A DNA stretch of 64,000 nucleotides from Hyphomicrobiaceae bacterium (GCA_008933705.1 WBUN01000004.1:62001-126000), one strand, 5' to 3'; shown: positions 18,292 through 27,282, counted from the first letter of the stretch. Notes: a model not told the origin generated them from the letters alone. Numbers and translations: made by a program.

Positions 18292-18978
18292 TCAGGGAAC
18301 GAGCTTGTAGCCCCCTGTCTCGGTGACGAGCAGCTCGGCGTGAGAGGGATCCTTCTCGATCTTCTGCCGCAGCCTGTAGATATGAGTCTCGAGCGTATGG
18401 GTGGTCACGCCTGAATTGTACCCCCACACCTCCTGCAGAAGCACATCGCGCGTCACCACCTTCTCGCCCGCGCGATAGAGATATTTCAGGATCGACGTCT
18501 CCTTCTCGGTCAGCCTGATCTTCGAGCCTTTCTCATCGATGAGCAGCTTGGAGGCCGGTTTGAACGAATAAGGGCCGATGGCGAAGACCGCATCCTCGCT
18601 CTGCTCGTGCTGGCGCAGCTGAGCGCGGATGCGCGCGAGCAGCACGGCGAACTTGAACGGCTTCGTCACGTAGTCGTTGGCGCCGGAATCGAGCCCCAGG
18701 ATCATGTCGGCGTCGGAGGCATTGCCGGTCAGCATGACGATGGGGCTCTTGAAGCCGTTCTTGCGCAGCAGCTTGCAGGCTTCGCGCCCGTCCATGTCGG
18801 GAAGGCCCACATCCAGCAGCACGAGATCGAGGTGATCGCTCTTGGCGATATCGACGCCTTTCGACGCCGTGCCCGCCGTTACGACCTCGAACTCGTCGTG
18901 CAGCGCCAGCTGGTCCTTCAGCGATTCACGAAGGTCCTCGTCGTCGTCGACGATGAGAATCTTCCGGGCAGTGCTCAT
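18292..18978 (-). CDS. OmpR-family response regulator, orphan
   Basis: This 228-residue two-domain regulator has a receiver domain with acidic pocket DDD (11-13), phospho-acceptor D56 in VLLDVGLPDM and the conserved lysine in VTKPF, then a winged-helix DNA-binding domain (VVTRDVLLQEVWGYNSGVTTHT onward). No histidine kinase gene is nearby. Starts at 19020 and 18987 are possible; ATG 18978 (MSTARKILIVDDD) has GGAG at 9-nt spacing. Very similar orphan regulators sit next to an L,D-transpeptidase in other Hyphomicrobiales, which suggests an envelope-related job, but the target is unknown. Confidence 0.88.
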   Translation of the reverse strand: MSTARKILIVDDDEDLRESLKDQLALHDEFEVVTAGTASKGVDIAKSDHLDLVLLDVGLPDMDGREACKLLRKNGFKSPIVMLTGNASDADMILGLDSGANDYVTKPFKFAVLLARIRAQLRQHEQSEDAVFAIGPYSFKPASKLLIDEKGSKIRLTEKETSILKYLYRAGEKVVTRDVLLQEVWGYNSGVTTHTLETHIYRLRQKIEKDPSHAELLVTETGGYKLVP

Positions 18979-19017
18979 GCCGATCATCTCCGTTGATGGG
19001 GGATGTTGCCAGGACCC

Positions 19018-19039
19018 CACAATCTAGCATCAGATTGTG
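19018..19039. promoter_or_regulatory. Perfect inverted repeat between regulator and L,D-transpeptidase
   Basis: CACAATCT (19018-19025) and AGATTGTG (19032-19039) form perfect 8-bp arms around AGCATC in the divergent gap. No T-run follows on either strand, so an operator is more likely than a terminator. It overlaps the most upstream possible start of the downstream gene, which argues for a later start. Confidence 0.5.
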
Positions 19040-19078
19040 CAGGGAAACAGGGTGCTTGAGGCAAGAGGGGCTCGACGC

Positions 19079-19630
19079 GTGACACGCAACCATCATGGAC
19101 ACGCGCGCAAGACTGCAGCGATTTGCATTACCGTTCTATCGCCATCCGCGTGCCGGGGCACGTTAAGATTTGCATACCTGCAGTTCCCCTGCGCTCTCGG
19201 CAGAAGCGGAAGCCGCGCCCGCAAGCGGGAAGGCGACGGCGCGACGCCGATCGGACGCTGGCGGGTGCGCCAGGTCCTCTACAGGGCGGATCGTGTACGC
19301 CGGCCTCGGACGTCTCTCCCCGTCAAGCCGATAGCGGCGAGCGACGGCTGGTGCGATGCTCCGACTGACCGCAACTACAATCGCCCCGTCCGTCATCCCT
19401 ACGGGGCGAGCGCCGAGCGGCTCTCGCGCAGTGATGGGCTGTACGATCTCGTGGTCGTGCTCGGCTACAACGACCGTCCCCGCGTTCGCGGGCTGGGCAG
19501 CGCGATCTTCATGCACGTGGCACGGGCCGGATATGCGCCGACGGAAGGATGCATCGCGCTGGACGCCCGGCATCTGCGCCGCGTCGTGGAGCATCTCAAG
19601 CCCGGCATGATGGTGCGGGTGCCCGGCTGA
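19079..19630 (+). CDS. L,D-transpeptidase (YkuD-type) family protein
   Basis: YkuD enzymes cross-link or modify peptidoglycan through a cysteine nucleophile. The C-terminal half shows GDGATPIGRW, IFMHVARAGYAPTEGCIALD and the catalytic HX(14-17)S/TXGC-type arrangement with Cys in TEGC. No clear signal peptide is visible because the start is unsure: GTG at 19037 overlaps an inverted repeat, GTG at 19079 is used here, and the fold proper begins near TLRFAYLQFPCALG. Length is about 183 residues. It is divergent from the orphan response regulator, which may control it. Confidence 0.75.
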   Translation: MTRNHHGHARKTAAICITVLSPSACRGTLRFAYLQFPCALGRSGSRARKREGDGATPIGRWRVRQVLYRADRVRRPRTSLPVKPIAASDGWCDAPTDRNYNRPVRHPYGASAERLSRSDGLYDLVVVLGYNDRPRVRGLGSAIFMHVARAGYAPTEGCIALDARHLRRVVEHLKPGMMVRVPG

Positions 19631-19662
19631 TGCGCGAATGCCGGCCAGAACGTGAAGAAAAG

Positions 19663-19688
19663 ACGCCCGGAGCTTTCGCTCCGGGCGT
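19663..19688 (-). terminator. Intrinsic terminator of the glnK-amtB operon
   Basis: ACGCCCGGAGC and GCTCCGGGCGT form an 11-bp perfect stem with a 4-nt loop. On the minus strand it is followed by CTTTTCTT, so it terminates the leftward amtB transcript. Confidence 0.82.
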
Positions 19689-19774
19689 TCAGAGAGCACG
19701 TACCGGGGAAATGGCGTGCTCGAGGAAAGCGGCGAGGCTCCGATGGAGCGGCGGGCCTCGCCGCAAACCGTGGC

Positions 19775-21241
19775 TCAGTAGTTGTAGGCCCGCTCGCCGT
19801 GATCGACGAGGTCGAGACCCTCGCGCTCGTGGTCGGTGACCGGGCGCAGACCCACCAGCATCTTCACGATCAGGAAGAGCACCAGCGACCCGACGCCGGA
19901 CCAGACCAGGGTGAGGCAGACGGCCTTGGTCTGGGTTATCACCTGGGCGATCATGTCGTAGTCGGCAACCTTGCCGGTCGTGTAGTCGAACACGCCGGTG
20001 CCGCCGAGCGACGGTGCCGCCAGGATGCCGGTGCCGATCGCGCCGAGGATGCCGCCGATGCAGTGCACACCGAAGACATCGAGCGAGTCGTCATAGCCCA
20101 GTGCGTTCTTCACCGCGGAGACGAAGAAGGCGCACACGAAGCCGGCTACGATGCCGAGCACGATCGCACCCATCGGGCCGGCGAAGCCGGATGCCGGCGT
20201 GACCGCGACGAGGCCGGCGACGGCGCCGGACGCGCCGCCGAGCAGGCTGGGCTTGCCCTTGAAGATCTGCTCGGCAAGCATCCATGCCAGAGCCGCGGCA
20301 GCGGTGGCGACGAAGGTGTTGGTCATGGCCAGTGCCGCCGTGCCGCCTGCCTCGAGCGCCGAACCGGCGTTGAAGCCGAACCATCCCACCCACAGAAGGG
20401 CGGCGCCGACCAGCGTCAGCGTCAGCGAGTGTGGAGGCATGGCTTCGCGACCATAGCCGACGCGCTTGCCGACCACCAGGGCGCCCATCAGGCCGGCGAT
20501 GCCGGCATTGATGTGCACGACGGTGCCGCCAGCGAAGTCGAGAGCACCCCACTGGAAGGCCAGACCGGCGTTCGCCACAACGGCATCCATGGCGGTCTGC
20601 GCGGCGGCCTTGGCGTCGCCGGTCGCGGCGGCCAGCGCCTTGCCGGCGCCCACCGTGGCGGCGGGACCCGCCCAGTACCAGACCATGTGCGCGATCGGGA
20701 AGTAGACGAAGGTGACCCACAGCGGAATGAAGAGCACGATCGCAGAGAACTTCATGCGCTCGGCCATCGAGCCGACGATGAGGGCCGGCGTGATGCACGC
20801 GAACGTCATCTGGAAGCAGATGTAGACGAGCTCCGGAATGACGACGCCATCGGTGAACGTCTCCACCGTGGACTCAGGGGTGACGCCCGCGAGGAAGGCT
20901 TTCGAGAAGCCGCCGACGAACGCATTGAAGCCGGTGCCCTCTGTGAAGGCCATGCTGTAGCCGTACAGCACCCAGATGATGGCGACGATGCAGACCGTGT
21001 AGAACACCTGCATCAGCATCGACAGCATGTTCTTGGTGCGCACGAGGCCGCCGTAGAAGAGCGCCAGCCCCGGCACGGTCATGAGCAGAACGAGGGCGCT
21101 CGCCACGAGCATCCAGGCGGTGTCGCCCTTGTTGGGTGTGGGTGGTGCCGGCGTCTGCGCAAACGCCGAGGCGCTCGCCAGACCTATCATGAACGCCGCG
21201 ACTGCCAGGGTGGCAATTCGGCGTGACGTACTATCTTTCAT
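19775..21241 (-). CDS. amtB: Ammonium transporter AmtB
   Basis: This 488-residue channel has an N-terminal signal-like segment (ATLAVAAFMIGLASASAFAQ), about eleven membrane helices and both pore histidines (VVHINAGIAGL and VFGVHCIGGILG). It follows glnK by 57 bp on the minus strand; GlnK blocks the channel when nitrogen is plentiful. The ATG at 21241 has GGAGG at 8-nt spacing; a TTG at 21256 is also in frame. The sequence from GGAGG to six bases into the gene is complementary to a candidate small RNA at 17439-17453, so translation may be controlled in trans. Confidence 0.95.
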   Translation of the reverse strand: MKDSTSRRIATLAVAAFMIGLASASAFAQTPAPPTPNKGDTAWMLVASALVLLMTVPGLALFYGGLVRTKNMLSMLMQVFYTVCIVAIIWVLYGYSMAFTEGTGFNAFVGGFSKAFLAGVTPESTVETFTDGVVIPELVYICFQMTFACITPALIVGSMAERMKFSAIVLFIPLWVTFVYFPIAHMVWYWAGPAATVGAGKALAAATGDAKAAAQTAMDAVVANAGLAFQWGALDFAGGTVVHINAGIAGLMGALVVGKRVGYGREAMPPHSLTLTLVGAALLWVGWFGFNAGSALEAGGTAALAMTNTFVATAAAALAWMLAEQIFKGKPSLLGGASGAVAGLVAVTPASGFAGPMGAIVLGIVAGFVCAFFVSAVKNALGYDDSLDVFGVHCIGGILGAIGTGILAAPSLGGTGVFDYTTGKVADYDMIAQVITQTKAVCLTLVWSGVGSLVLFLIVKMLVGLRPVTDHEREGLDLVDHGERAYNY

Positions 21242-21254
21242 CGGTAGTGCCTCC
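21237..21254 (-). promoter_or_regulatory. amtB ribosome binding site with small-RNA complementarity
   Basis: On the minus strand the mRNA reads GGAGG, CACUACCG, then AUGAA. Fifteen contiguous bases (21237-21251) equal the reverse complement of 17439-17453. After one mismatch at the A of GGAGG, two further G-C pairs are possible. Pairing would cover both the Shine-Dalgarno and the start codon. Confidence 0.6.
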
Positions 21255-21298
21255 AAGAGTGTGCGGCGGACTTGGTTTTCGTGGGCAAAGGCGGTCGA

Positions 21299-21694
<396 letters not shown>

Positions 21695-21729
21695 TCACCG
21701 CGCGAAATGGCGGCGCGGCATCATTAAGA

Positions 21730-21746
21730 GTCAAAAGCCGTGCCAA
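21730..21746 (-). promoter_or_regulatory. Sigma54-type promoter of glnK-amtB
   Basis: The minus strand reads TTGGCACGGCTTTTGAC, close to the RpoN consensus YTGGCACG-N4-TTGCW: the -24 GG is present and the -12 element is TTGA where TTGC is usual. It lies about 95 bp upstream of glnK, fitting nitrogen control. Confidence 0.65.
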
Positions 21747-21779
21747 CAGGGAGGAGCACCGCCAAGACCTTGAAATAAA

Positions 21780-21837
21780 TGGCTGAAATCAATGCAGATG
21801 CGGCGAATTGATGGCGGCAATGCCCGCTTAAAATGCA
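21780..21837 (-). promoter_or_regulatory. Two possible NtrC sites upstream of the sigma54 promoter
   Basis: On the minus strand TGCATTTTAAGCGGGCA (21821-21837) and TGCATTGATTTCAGCCA (21780-21796) both resemble the 17-bp NtrC pattern TGCAC-N7-GGTGCA in having TGCA at one end and a partial match at the other. They are 41 bp apart, about four helical turns, and upstream of the promoter as enhancers should be. The matches are imperfect. Confidence 0.4.
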
Positions 21838-21859
21838 GGCAGAAGTTAATAATTGCCCA

Positions 21860-22759
21860 TTATCTAGGCACATAGGCCGACGCTCTTGTGCGCGTCAATC
21901 CCTCTTGAGCGACGGATGCAACAAGAACGCCGTCGCGCGTGAAGACGCTGCCCCGGCAGAAGCCGCGAGCGCCGTAGCCTGAAGGGCTGTCCATGGCGTA
22001 GAGGAGCCAGTCGTCGGCACGGAAGGATCGGTGGAACCACAGCGCGTGGTCGAGGCTGGCGAGCTGGATATCCTTGTCGAACATCAGCTTGCCGTGGGCG
22101 ATCAGCGCCGTGTCGAGCAGCGAGAAGTCCGACGCATAGGCCAGCACGCACTGGTGCAGCGGGAAGGCGTCGGGAAGCCGGCCGCTGGCGCGCATCCAAA
22201 TGCACTGCTCCGGCGTGCGCTTCTCGCGCGCGAAGTAGCGCGACACGTCGACGGGGCGCAACTCGATCGGCCGCTCGCGCTCCCAGTAGCTGCGCATGTT
22301 CTCCGGCAGGCTGGCGAGCAGCTTCGCCTTCAGGTCCCCCTCGCTCGGCAGGTCCTCGGGCATCGGCACCTTGGGCATCGTCGCCTGATGGTCGAGGCCG
22401 GGCTCTTCCTTGTGGAAGGAGACGCTCATGGCGAACATGGTGCGCCCGTGCTGGATGGCTTTCACGCGACGGGTCGTGAAGCTGCCCCCGTCGCGCGTGC
22501 GCTCCACCTCGTAGACGATGGGTTGGGACGGGTCGCCCGGCAGCAGGAAGTAGGCATGCAGGGAATGCGCCACGCGATCGTCGCCGACGGTTCTGACCGC
22601 GGCCACCAGTGCCTGCCCCAGCACCTGCCCGCCGAACACGCGCTGCCAGCCCTGTTGCGGGCTGCGGCCGCGAAACAGGTTCTGTTCCAGCGGCTCGAGG
22701 TCCAGTATGGACAGCAGGTTCTCGATCGCGCCGGGGGACTTCGATTTCTTGGGCGGCAT
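21860..22759 (-). CDS. tesB: Acyl-CoA thioesterase II (TesB)
   Basis: This 299-residue double hot-dog enzyme hydrolyses medium and long acyl-CoA to free acid and CoA. The opening LLSILDLEPLEQNLFRGRS and VFGGQVLGQALVAA, the HSLHAYFLLPGDP motif and the C-terminal SLDHALWFHRSFRADDWLLY are all classical. ATG 22759 (MPPKKSKS) fits the family length better than 22804. It is divergent from the FAD hydroxylase at 22852. Confidence 0.93.
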   Translation of the reverse strand: MPPKKSKSPGAIENLLSILDLEPLEQNLFRGRSPQQGWQRVFGGQVLGQALVAAVRTVGDDRVAHSLHAYFLLPGDPSQPIVYEVERTRDGGSFTTRRVKAIQHGRTMFAMSVSFHKEEPGLDHQATMPKVPMPEDLPSEGDLKAKLLASLPENMRSYWERERPIELRPVDVSRYFAREKRTPEQCIWMRASGRLPDAFPLHQCVLAYASDFSLLDTALIAHGKLMFDKDIQLASLDHALWFHRSFRADDWLLYAMDSPSGYGARGFCRGSVFTRDGVLVASVAQEGLTRTRASAYVPR

Positions 22760-22851
22760 AGTGGGCCTTTGTGGTCGAAAGCGTCGACAAGGGAGGCTGG
22801 GCATGATGCCGTGTCAAGCCGCGAGATCACCGCGGGCGCAGTGATGCAGGG

Positions 22852-24099
22852 ATGAAGGGCGTGGAGACGACGTCTGCACAGTATGACGTCATCATCGCGG
22901 GCGGCGGCAATGCCGGCCTGGCGCTGGCCTGTGCGCTGGCCGATGCGCTCGGCCTAGGGGCCAGGATCGCCGTTGCCGATCGAGGCCCCCTGTCTGCGCC
23001 CGCCGCCGGGGATATTCGCGCGTCGGCCCTGTCGGCCGGCTCCAAGCGGCTGTTGGCCGTGATCGGCGCCTGGGACGCAGTGGCCGCCGATGCGCAGCCG
23101 GTGACCGCGGTCGACATCACGGATTCGAGTCTCAAGGATGCCTTCCGTCCGGTGCTCGTCTCCTACGACAACCGGGTGGAGGGCGACGAGCCCGCGACGT
23201 GGATCGTCGAGAACGACCGGCTGCGCAATGCTCTGCTGTCGGCGGCGGCTGCGCGCCCTGAGATTGCGCTCCTGGGCGGAACCGGCATTGCCGCCTTTGC
23301 GGCCGGCGAGCATGGCGTCGCCGTCGATGTGGCAGGCGGCGCTGTGCTGCGGGGGCCGCTGCTCGTCGCCGCGGACGGCAGGAAATCCCGGCTGCGCGAG
23401 GCCGCCGGCATCAAGGTCGTCGGCTGGGCCTACGGACAGGCCGGCATCGTCACCACCGTGCGGCACGAGAAACTGCACGGGGGCCGCGCCGTTCAGCATT
23501 TCCTGCCGTCGGGCCCGTTCGCGATCCTGCCGCTCGTCGGCAACCGCTCCTGCATCACCTGGTCGGAGGAGGAGAAGCGCGCGCGCGAGATCCTGGCGCT
23601 CGACGATGCCGGCTTCCTCGCCGAGGTGGAGCAGCGCTTCGGCCGACGGCTGGGGGCGATCACGCTCGATGGGCCGCGCGCGTCCTGGCCGCTCGACATG
23701 CATCTGGCGCGCGCCCTGGTGGCGGATCGCTTTGCCCTCATCGGCGATGCTGCGCATGGCGTGCACCCGATCGCCGGCCAGGGGCTCAATCTCGGGCTCA
23801 GGGATGTTGCCGCGCTGACGGAAGTGTTGGCTGACGCGGCCCGCCTCGGCCTCGACATCGGCTCCCTCGCCGTGCTCGAGCGCTACGAGCGCTGGCGTCG
23901 GCTGGACTCGGCCCTCTCGGCCGCCACCTTCGACGCGCTCAACCGTCTGTTCTCGAACGATTGGACGGTCCTGCGCACGGTGCGCGATTTCGGCCTCGGC
24001 CTCGTCGACCGCATGCCGGGGCTGAAGCAGTTCTTCGTGACGGAGGCTGCCGGCCTCGCCGGCGACGTGCCGAAGCTGCTGCGCGGGGAGAAGGTGTAG
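22852..24099 (+). CDS. UbiH/UbiF/COQ6 family FAD-dependent hydroxylase
   Basis: This 415-residue flavoprotein monooxygenase probably hydroxylates the aromatic ring during ubiquinone synthesis. The N-terminal dinucleotide fold is seen as IIAGGGNAGLALACAL, the middle DG motif as LLVAADGRKSRLRE, and the second FAD motif as LIGDAAHGVHPIAGQGLNLGL. Which ring position it modifies cannot be told from sequence. It is convergent with rimM after a 64-bp gap. Confidence 0.88.
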   Translation: MKGVETTSAQYDVIIAGGGNAGLALACALADALGLGARIAVADRGPLSAPAAGDIRASALSAGSKRLLAVIGAWDAVAADAQPVTAVDITDSSLKDAFRPVLVSYDNRVEGDEPATWIVENDRLRNALLSAAAARPEIALLGGTGIAAFAAGEHGVAVDVAGGAVLRGPLLVAADGRKSRLREAAGIKVVGWAYGQAGIVTTVRHEKLHGGRAVQHFLPSGPFAILPLVGNRSCITWSEEEKRAREILALDDAGFLAEVEQRFGRRLGAITLDGPRASWPLDMHLARALVADRFALIGDAAHGVHPIAGQGLNLGLRDVAALTEVLADAARLGLDIGSLAVLERYERWRRLDSALSAATFDALNRLFSNDWTVLRTVRDFGLGLVDRMPGLKQFFVTEAAGLAGDVPKLLRGEKV

Positions 24100-24163
24100 G
24101 CGCCGCGGCGTGGGGTGGGGGTCGGACGCCCCTCGCGGGCGTTAACCCCATGGCTGGCGCCGT

Positions 24164-24703
24164 CTATGGGGTCTGACCCCGGCCTCCGCTTCCTGAAGCC
24201 GGCATCAGCACCACGGCGCGCCCTGCTTTCACATCCACCTCCGGCACGAAGCCGTCCGTGAACGGCACCAGCTCCGTCTTCGCCGAGCCGGCCAGCCGGA
24301 TCTCGATGAGATCGCCGGCACCGAAGTTCTGCACGGCGACGATGGTGCCGACCGCTTTTCCCTGCGCGTCGACAGCGGCAAGCCCGATCAGGTCCGCGTG
24401 GTAGTACTCGCCCTTGGCCTCGGCCGGCAGGCGGCCACGATCGACGTAGAGCTCGATCCCCTTCAGCGCCTCCGCCCCGTTGCGGTCGGAAACGCTCGCC
24501 ACGCGGGCGATGACGCCCTTCGGCGTCACCCGTACCACCTTGACATTGAACGAGCGTGCGCCGCTCTCGTCGGCGAGCGGGCCATAGGCGCCGATGTTCT
24601 CCGGCGCCTCCGTATAGGTCCTGATCAGCACCTCGCCGCGAACGCCGTGCGCGCCGGCAATGCGGCCGAGGAGGATGCGCTGAGCTGACCGGGCGTCGCG
24701 CAC
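24164..24703 (-). CDS. rimM: 16S rRNA processing protein RimM
   Basis: RimM helps mature the head of the 30S subunit and binds S19. This 179-residue protein starts ILLGRIAGAHGVRGEVLIRTYTE, the diagnostic RimM N-terminus, and ends with a PRC-barrel domain (EYYHADLIGLAAVDAQGKAVG, LVPFTDGFVPEVDV). It follows rpsP by 5 bp. The gene order ffh-rpsP-rimM is standard, but trmD and rplS, which usually follow, are absent here. Confidence 0.93.
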   Translation of the reverse strand: MRDARSAQRILLGRIAGAHGVRGEVLIRTYTEAPENIGAYGPLADESGARSFNVKVVRVTPKGVIARVASVSDRNGAEALKGIELYVDRGRLPAEAKGEYYHADLIGLAAVDAQGKAVGTIVAVQNFGAGDLIEIRLAGSAKTELVPFTDGFVPEVDVKAGRAVVLMPASGSGGRGQTP

Positions 24704-24708
24704 GGCGT

Positions 24709-25065
24709 CTACGCCGCCGGCTTGGCCTCTTCAGCCGCCGCTTTCGCCGCAGCCTCGCGCTCCAGGCGCTTCTTGCCGGGCTTGGCCTTGTTCGGGTTGT
24801 TGCGCGGCTCGCGCTTGGCGAGACCGGCCGCATCGAGGAAGCGCGCCACGCGGTCCGTCGGCTGCGCGCCGACCGACAGCCAGTGCTTTACGCGCTCGAC
24901 ATTGAGCTTCACGCGCTCGGCGTTGTCCTTGGGCAGCAGCGGATTGTGCGTGCCGACCTGCTCGATATAGCGGCCGTCGCGCGGCGAGGCCGAGTCGGCG
25001 ACGACGATGTAGTAGTACGGGCGCTTCTTGGTGCCTCCACGCGAGAGGCGGATCTTCACGGACAT
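24709..25065 (-). CDS. rpsP: 30S ribosomal protein S16
   Basis: This 118-residue protein has the S16 start [20 protein letters not shown] and the [14 protein letters not shown] motif. The C-terminal tail is lysine- and alanine-rich, as in alphaproteobacteria. It lies between ffh and rimM on the minus strand. Confidence 0.97.
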   Translation of the reverse strand: MSVKIRLSRGGTKKRPYYYIVVADSASPRDGRYIEQVGTHNPLLPKDNAERVKLNVERVKHWLSVGAQPTDRVARFLDAAGLAKREPRNNPNKAKPGKKRLEREAAAKAAAEEAKPAA

Positions 25066-25122
25066 CGATATCTTCCTTTCCGGTCCTGTCTGAAGTTGGG
25101 GTGAGGTTGAATTCGAGCTCGG

Positions 25123-26679
25123 CTACTTCTTCTTGCCGGGCAGCCCGGGCAAGCCGGGGAACTTGGGTCCGCCGCCGAGCCCCGGAAGGCCGGGCAGCTT
25201 CGGCAACGGTCCGCCGCCACCGAGCCTCGGCAGCCCCTTCGGCAAGGCGTCCTTGAGATCCTTCGGCAGGCTTTCCAGCGCCTTGGGATCGAGCCGCGCC
25301 AGCTCGGCCTGCATCTTCTCCATCTCGGCCGGGTTGGGGCCGCCGCCACCGCCGCCCATCATGCGCTGCATGAGGCCGCCGCGCTTGCCCATCATCTTCA
25401 TCATGTCCGCCATCTGGCGATGCATCTTCAGGAGACGATTGACCTCCTCGACCTTGGTGCCGGAGCCCGCGGCGATGCGGCGCTTCCTCTTGCCGTCGAG
25501 GATCTTCGGGTTGCGCCGCTCCTTCGGCGTCATCGAGGAGATGATGGCGCGCTGGTGCTTGATCACGCTGTCGTCGATGTTGGCGCCGTCGATCTGCTTC
25601 TTGATCTTGCCGATGCCGGGCAGCATGCCGAGCATGCTCGACATGCCGCCGAGCTTCTGCAGCTGGCCGAGCTGATCGGCGAGGTCCTCCAGGTCGAACG
25701 ACCCCTTGCGCATCTTCTGCGCGATCGCCTGGGCCTTCTCGGCGTCGATCGTCTGTGCCGCCTTCTCGACCAGGCTGACGACGTCGCCCATGCCGAGGAT
25801 GCGCCCGGCGATGCGCTGGGGATGGAAGTCCTCCAGCGCGTCCCACTTCTCGCCCACGCCTAGCAGCTTGATGGGCTTGCCGGTGACCGCGCGCATGGAC
25901 AGCGCCGCGCCGCCGCGGCCGTCGCCGTCGATGCGGGTCAGCACGATGCCGCTGATGCCGACGCGCTCGTTGAAGGTCTTGGCGAGCTTGACGGCGTCCT
26001 GGCCGGTGAGGCTGTCGGCCACCAGCAGCGTCTCATGTGGATGCGCGATGTCGCGCACCTCCACCGTCTCCTGCATGAGGGCTTCGTCGATGTGAATGCG
26101 GCCGGCGGTGTCGAGCAGCACCACGTCGTAGCTGCCGAGCCGCGCCGCCTCGATGGCGCGCTTGGTTATCTGCTGCGGGGTCTGGCCGGGGACGATCGGC
26201 AGCGTGTCGACGCCGGTCTGCTCGCCCAGAATCTTGAGCTGCTCCTGCGCGGCCGGGCGGCGCGTGTCGAGCGACGCCATCAGCACTTTCTTCTTGTCGC
26301 GGGCGGTCAGCCGGTGCGCGAGCTTGGCCGTCGTCGTCGTCTTGCCCGAGCCCTGCAGGCCTACCAGCATGATGGCGACCGGCGGCTGGGCGGCAAGATC
26401 GATCGGCTGCGCGTCCGAGCCCAGCATCGCGACCAGCTCGTCGTGGACGATCTTGACCACCATCTGGCCCGGCGTGACCGACTTGATCACGTTCTGGCCG
26501 ACGGCCTTGGCCTTCACCTTGTCGGTGAAATCGCGCACCACCTCGAGCGCCACGTCGGCCTCGAGCAGGGCGCGGCGCACCTCGCGCATGGCTTCCGCCA
26601 CGTCGCTGTCCGTCAGCGAGCCGCGCCGCGTCAGCTTGTCGAGGACGCCCGACAGGCGATCTGACAGAGACTGGAACAT
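25123..26679 (-). CDS. ffh: Signal recognition particle GTPase Ffh
   Basis: Ffh binds signal peptides as they leave the ribosome and docks with FtsY. This 518-residue protein has the N domain, the G domain with GLQGSGKTTT, DTRRPAAQEQLK, DTAGR and TRIDGDGRGG, and a methionine-rich M domain (HRQMADMMKMMGKRGG). The C-terminus is an unusual glycine-, proline- and leucine-rich tail (about 50 residues of GLPRLGG/LPGLPG-like repeats), longer than in many Ffh proteins. Its partner ftsY is at 31283-32353. Confidence 0.96.
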   Translation of the reverse strand: MFQSLSDRLSGVLDKLTRRGSLTDSDVAEAMREVRRALLEADVALEVVRDFTDKVKAKAVGQNVIKSVTPGQMVVKIVHDELVAMLGSDAQPIDLAAQPPVAIMLVGLQGSGKTTTTAKLAHRLTARDKKKVLMASLDTRRPAAQEQLKILGEQTGVDTLPIVPGQTPQQITKRAIEAARLGSYDVVLLDTAGRIHIDEALMQETVEVRDIAHPHETLLVADSLTGQDAVKLAKTFNERVGISGIVLTRIDGDGRGGAALSMRAVTGKPIKLLGVGEKWDALEDFHPQRIAGRILGMGDVVSLVEKAAQTIDAEKAQAIAQKMRKGSFDLEDLADQLGQLQKLGGMSSMLGMLPGIGKIKKQIDGANIDDSVIKHQRAIISSMTPKERRNPKILDGKRKRRIAAGSGTKVEEVNRLLKMHRQMADMMKMMGKRGGLMQRMMGGGGGGPNPAEMEKMQAELARLDPKALESLPKDLKDALPKGLPRLGGGGPLPKLPGLPGLGGGPKFPGLPGLPGKKK

Positions 26680-26729
26680 CGAACCTCTTCAACTCGCGCC
26701 CTGCCGCGCGGCATCAACCCCGATCTCGT

Positions 26730-26905
26730 CGTCATCCCCGCGCAGGCGGGGACCGAGGTCCCTTGCCCAGCCGGGCTCGCATTTGTCGGGTCCGAGCCCC
26801 GGCCGCGCCTGCGACCTTCGCCAATCCCCCCACCCGTCCGGAGGGGTATCGTGAGCTCCCGCCATCGTGCCGCAGGCGCGTCTTCGACACGACGCGGGAA
26901 TGACG
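26730..26905. repeat. MITE-like element with inverted ends
   Basis: CGTCATCCCCGCG (26730-26742) and CGCGGGAATGACG (26893-26905) are 13-bp inverted ends with one mismatch. The left end continues with CAGGCGGGGACC. This end sequence belongs to a widespread type of short palindromic repeat in proteobacteria. The 176-bp body has no gene. The rest of the 26680-27282 gap holds no gene I can support. Confidence 0.5.
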
Positions 26906-27079
26906 CCAACTATGTGGCAACCCACACGCCAAATACCAAACGCGCCCGCGGGCGCTATGCGCTGGCGGGCGTTGACCTCCCTGCCTCCCGAGTTGCCTCA
27001 TGTGCAGGGTGGCGGCTCGTTCTCACGGGCCGTTGGAGTGGCCGGAAAATGTGGGAGCGGAGCCCCGTTGTCAACAAGA

Positions 27080-27105
27080 AAGCCCCGGCCCGAAGGCCGG
27101 GGCTT
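27080..27105 (-). terminator. Stem-loop, possible leftward terminator
   Basis: AAGCCCCGGCC and GGCCGGGGCTT form an 11-bp stem with a CGAA loop. The minus strand continues CTTGTTGAC, a weak T-rich tail. It could stop leftward transcription that runs antisense through the EF-hand gene from the sugar dehydrogenase. Confidence 0.5.
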
Positions 27106-27282
27106 CACCCTGCAGTCTTCCCCACGCAATGCAACTTTCGCGGTTCATCTGCCGGCTCGGCGTGCCGGAACGGGAAACCGGCCGCCGACTGTGCCAGAAT
27201 TGGCCTGCAAACCGCTGCCTTCAGCCTGGTATTCCGTGCAAATGCACAAAACGCGCCAGGCGCGGGAGGAGGGGCAAGAATC

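Noticed and set aside
19652-21226. Long plus-strand frame opposite amtB
   Set aside because: amtB on the minus strand has both pore histidines and all helices; the opposite frame is low-complexity.
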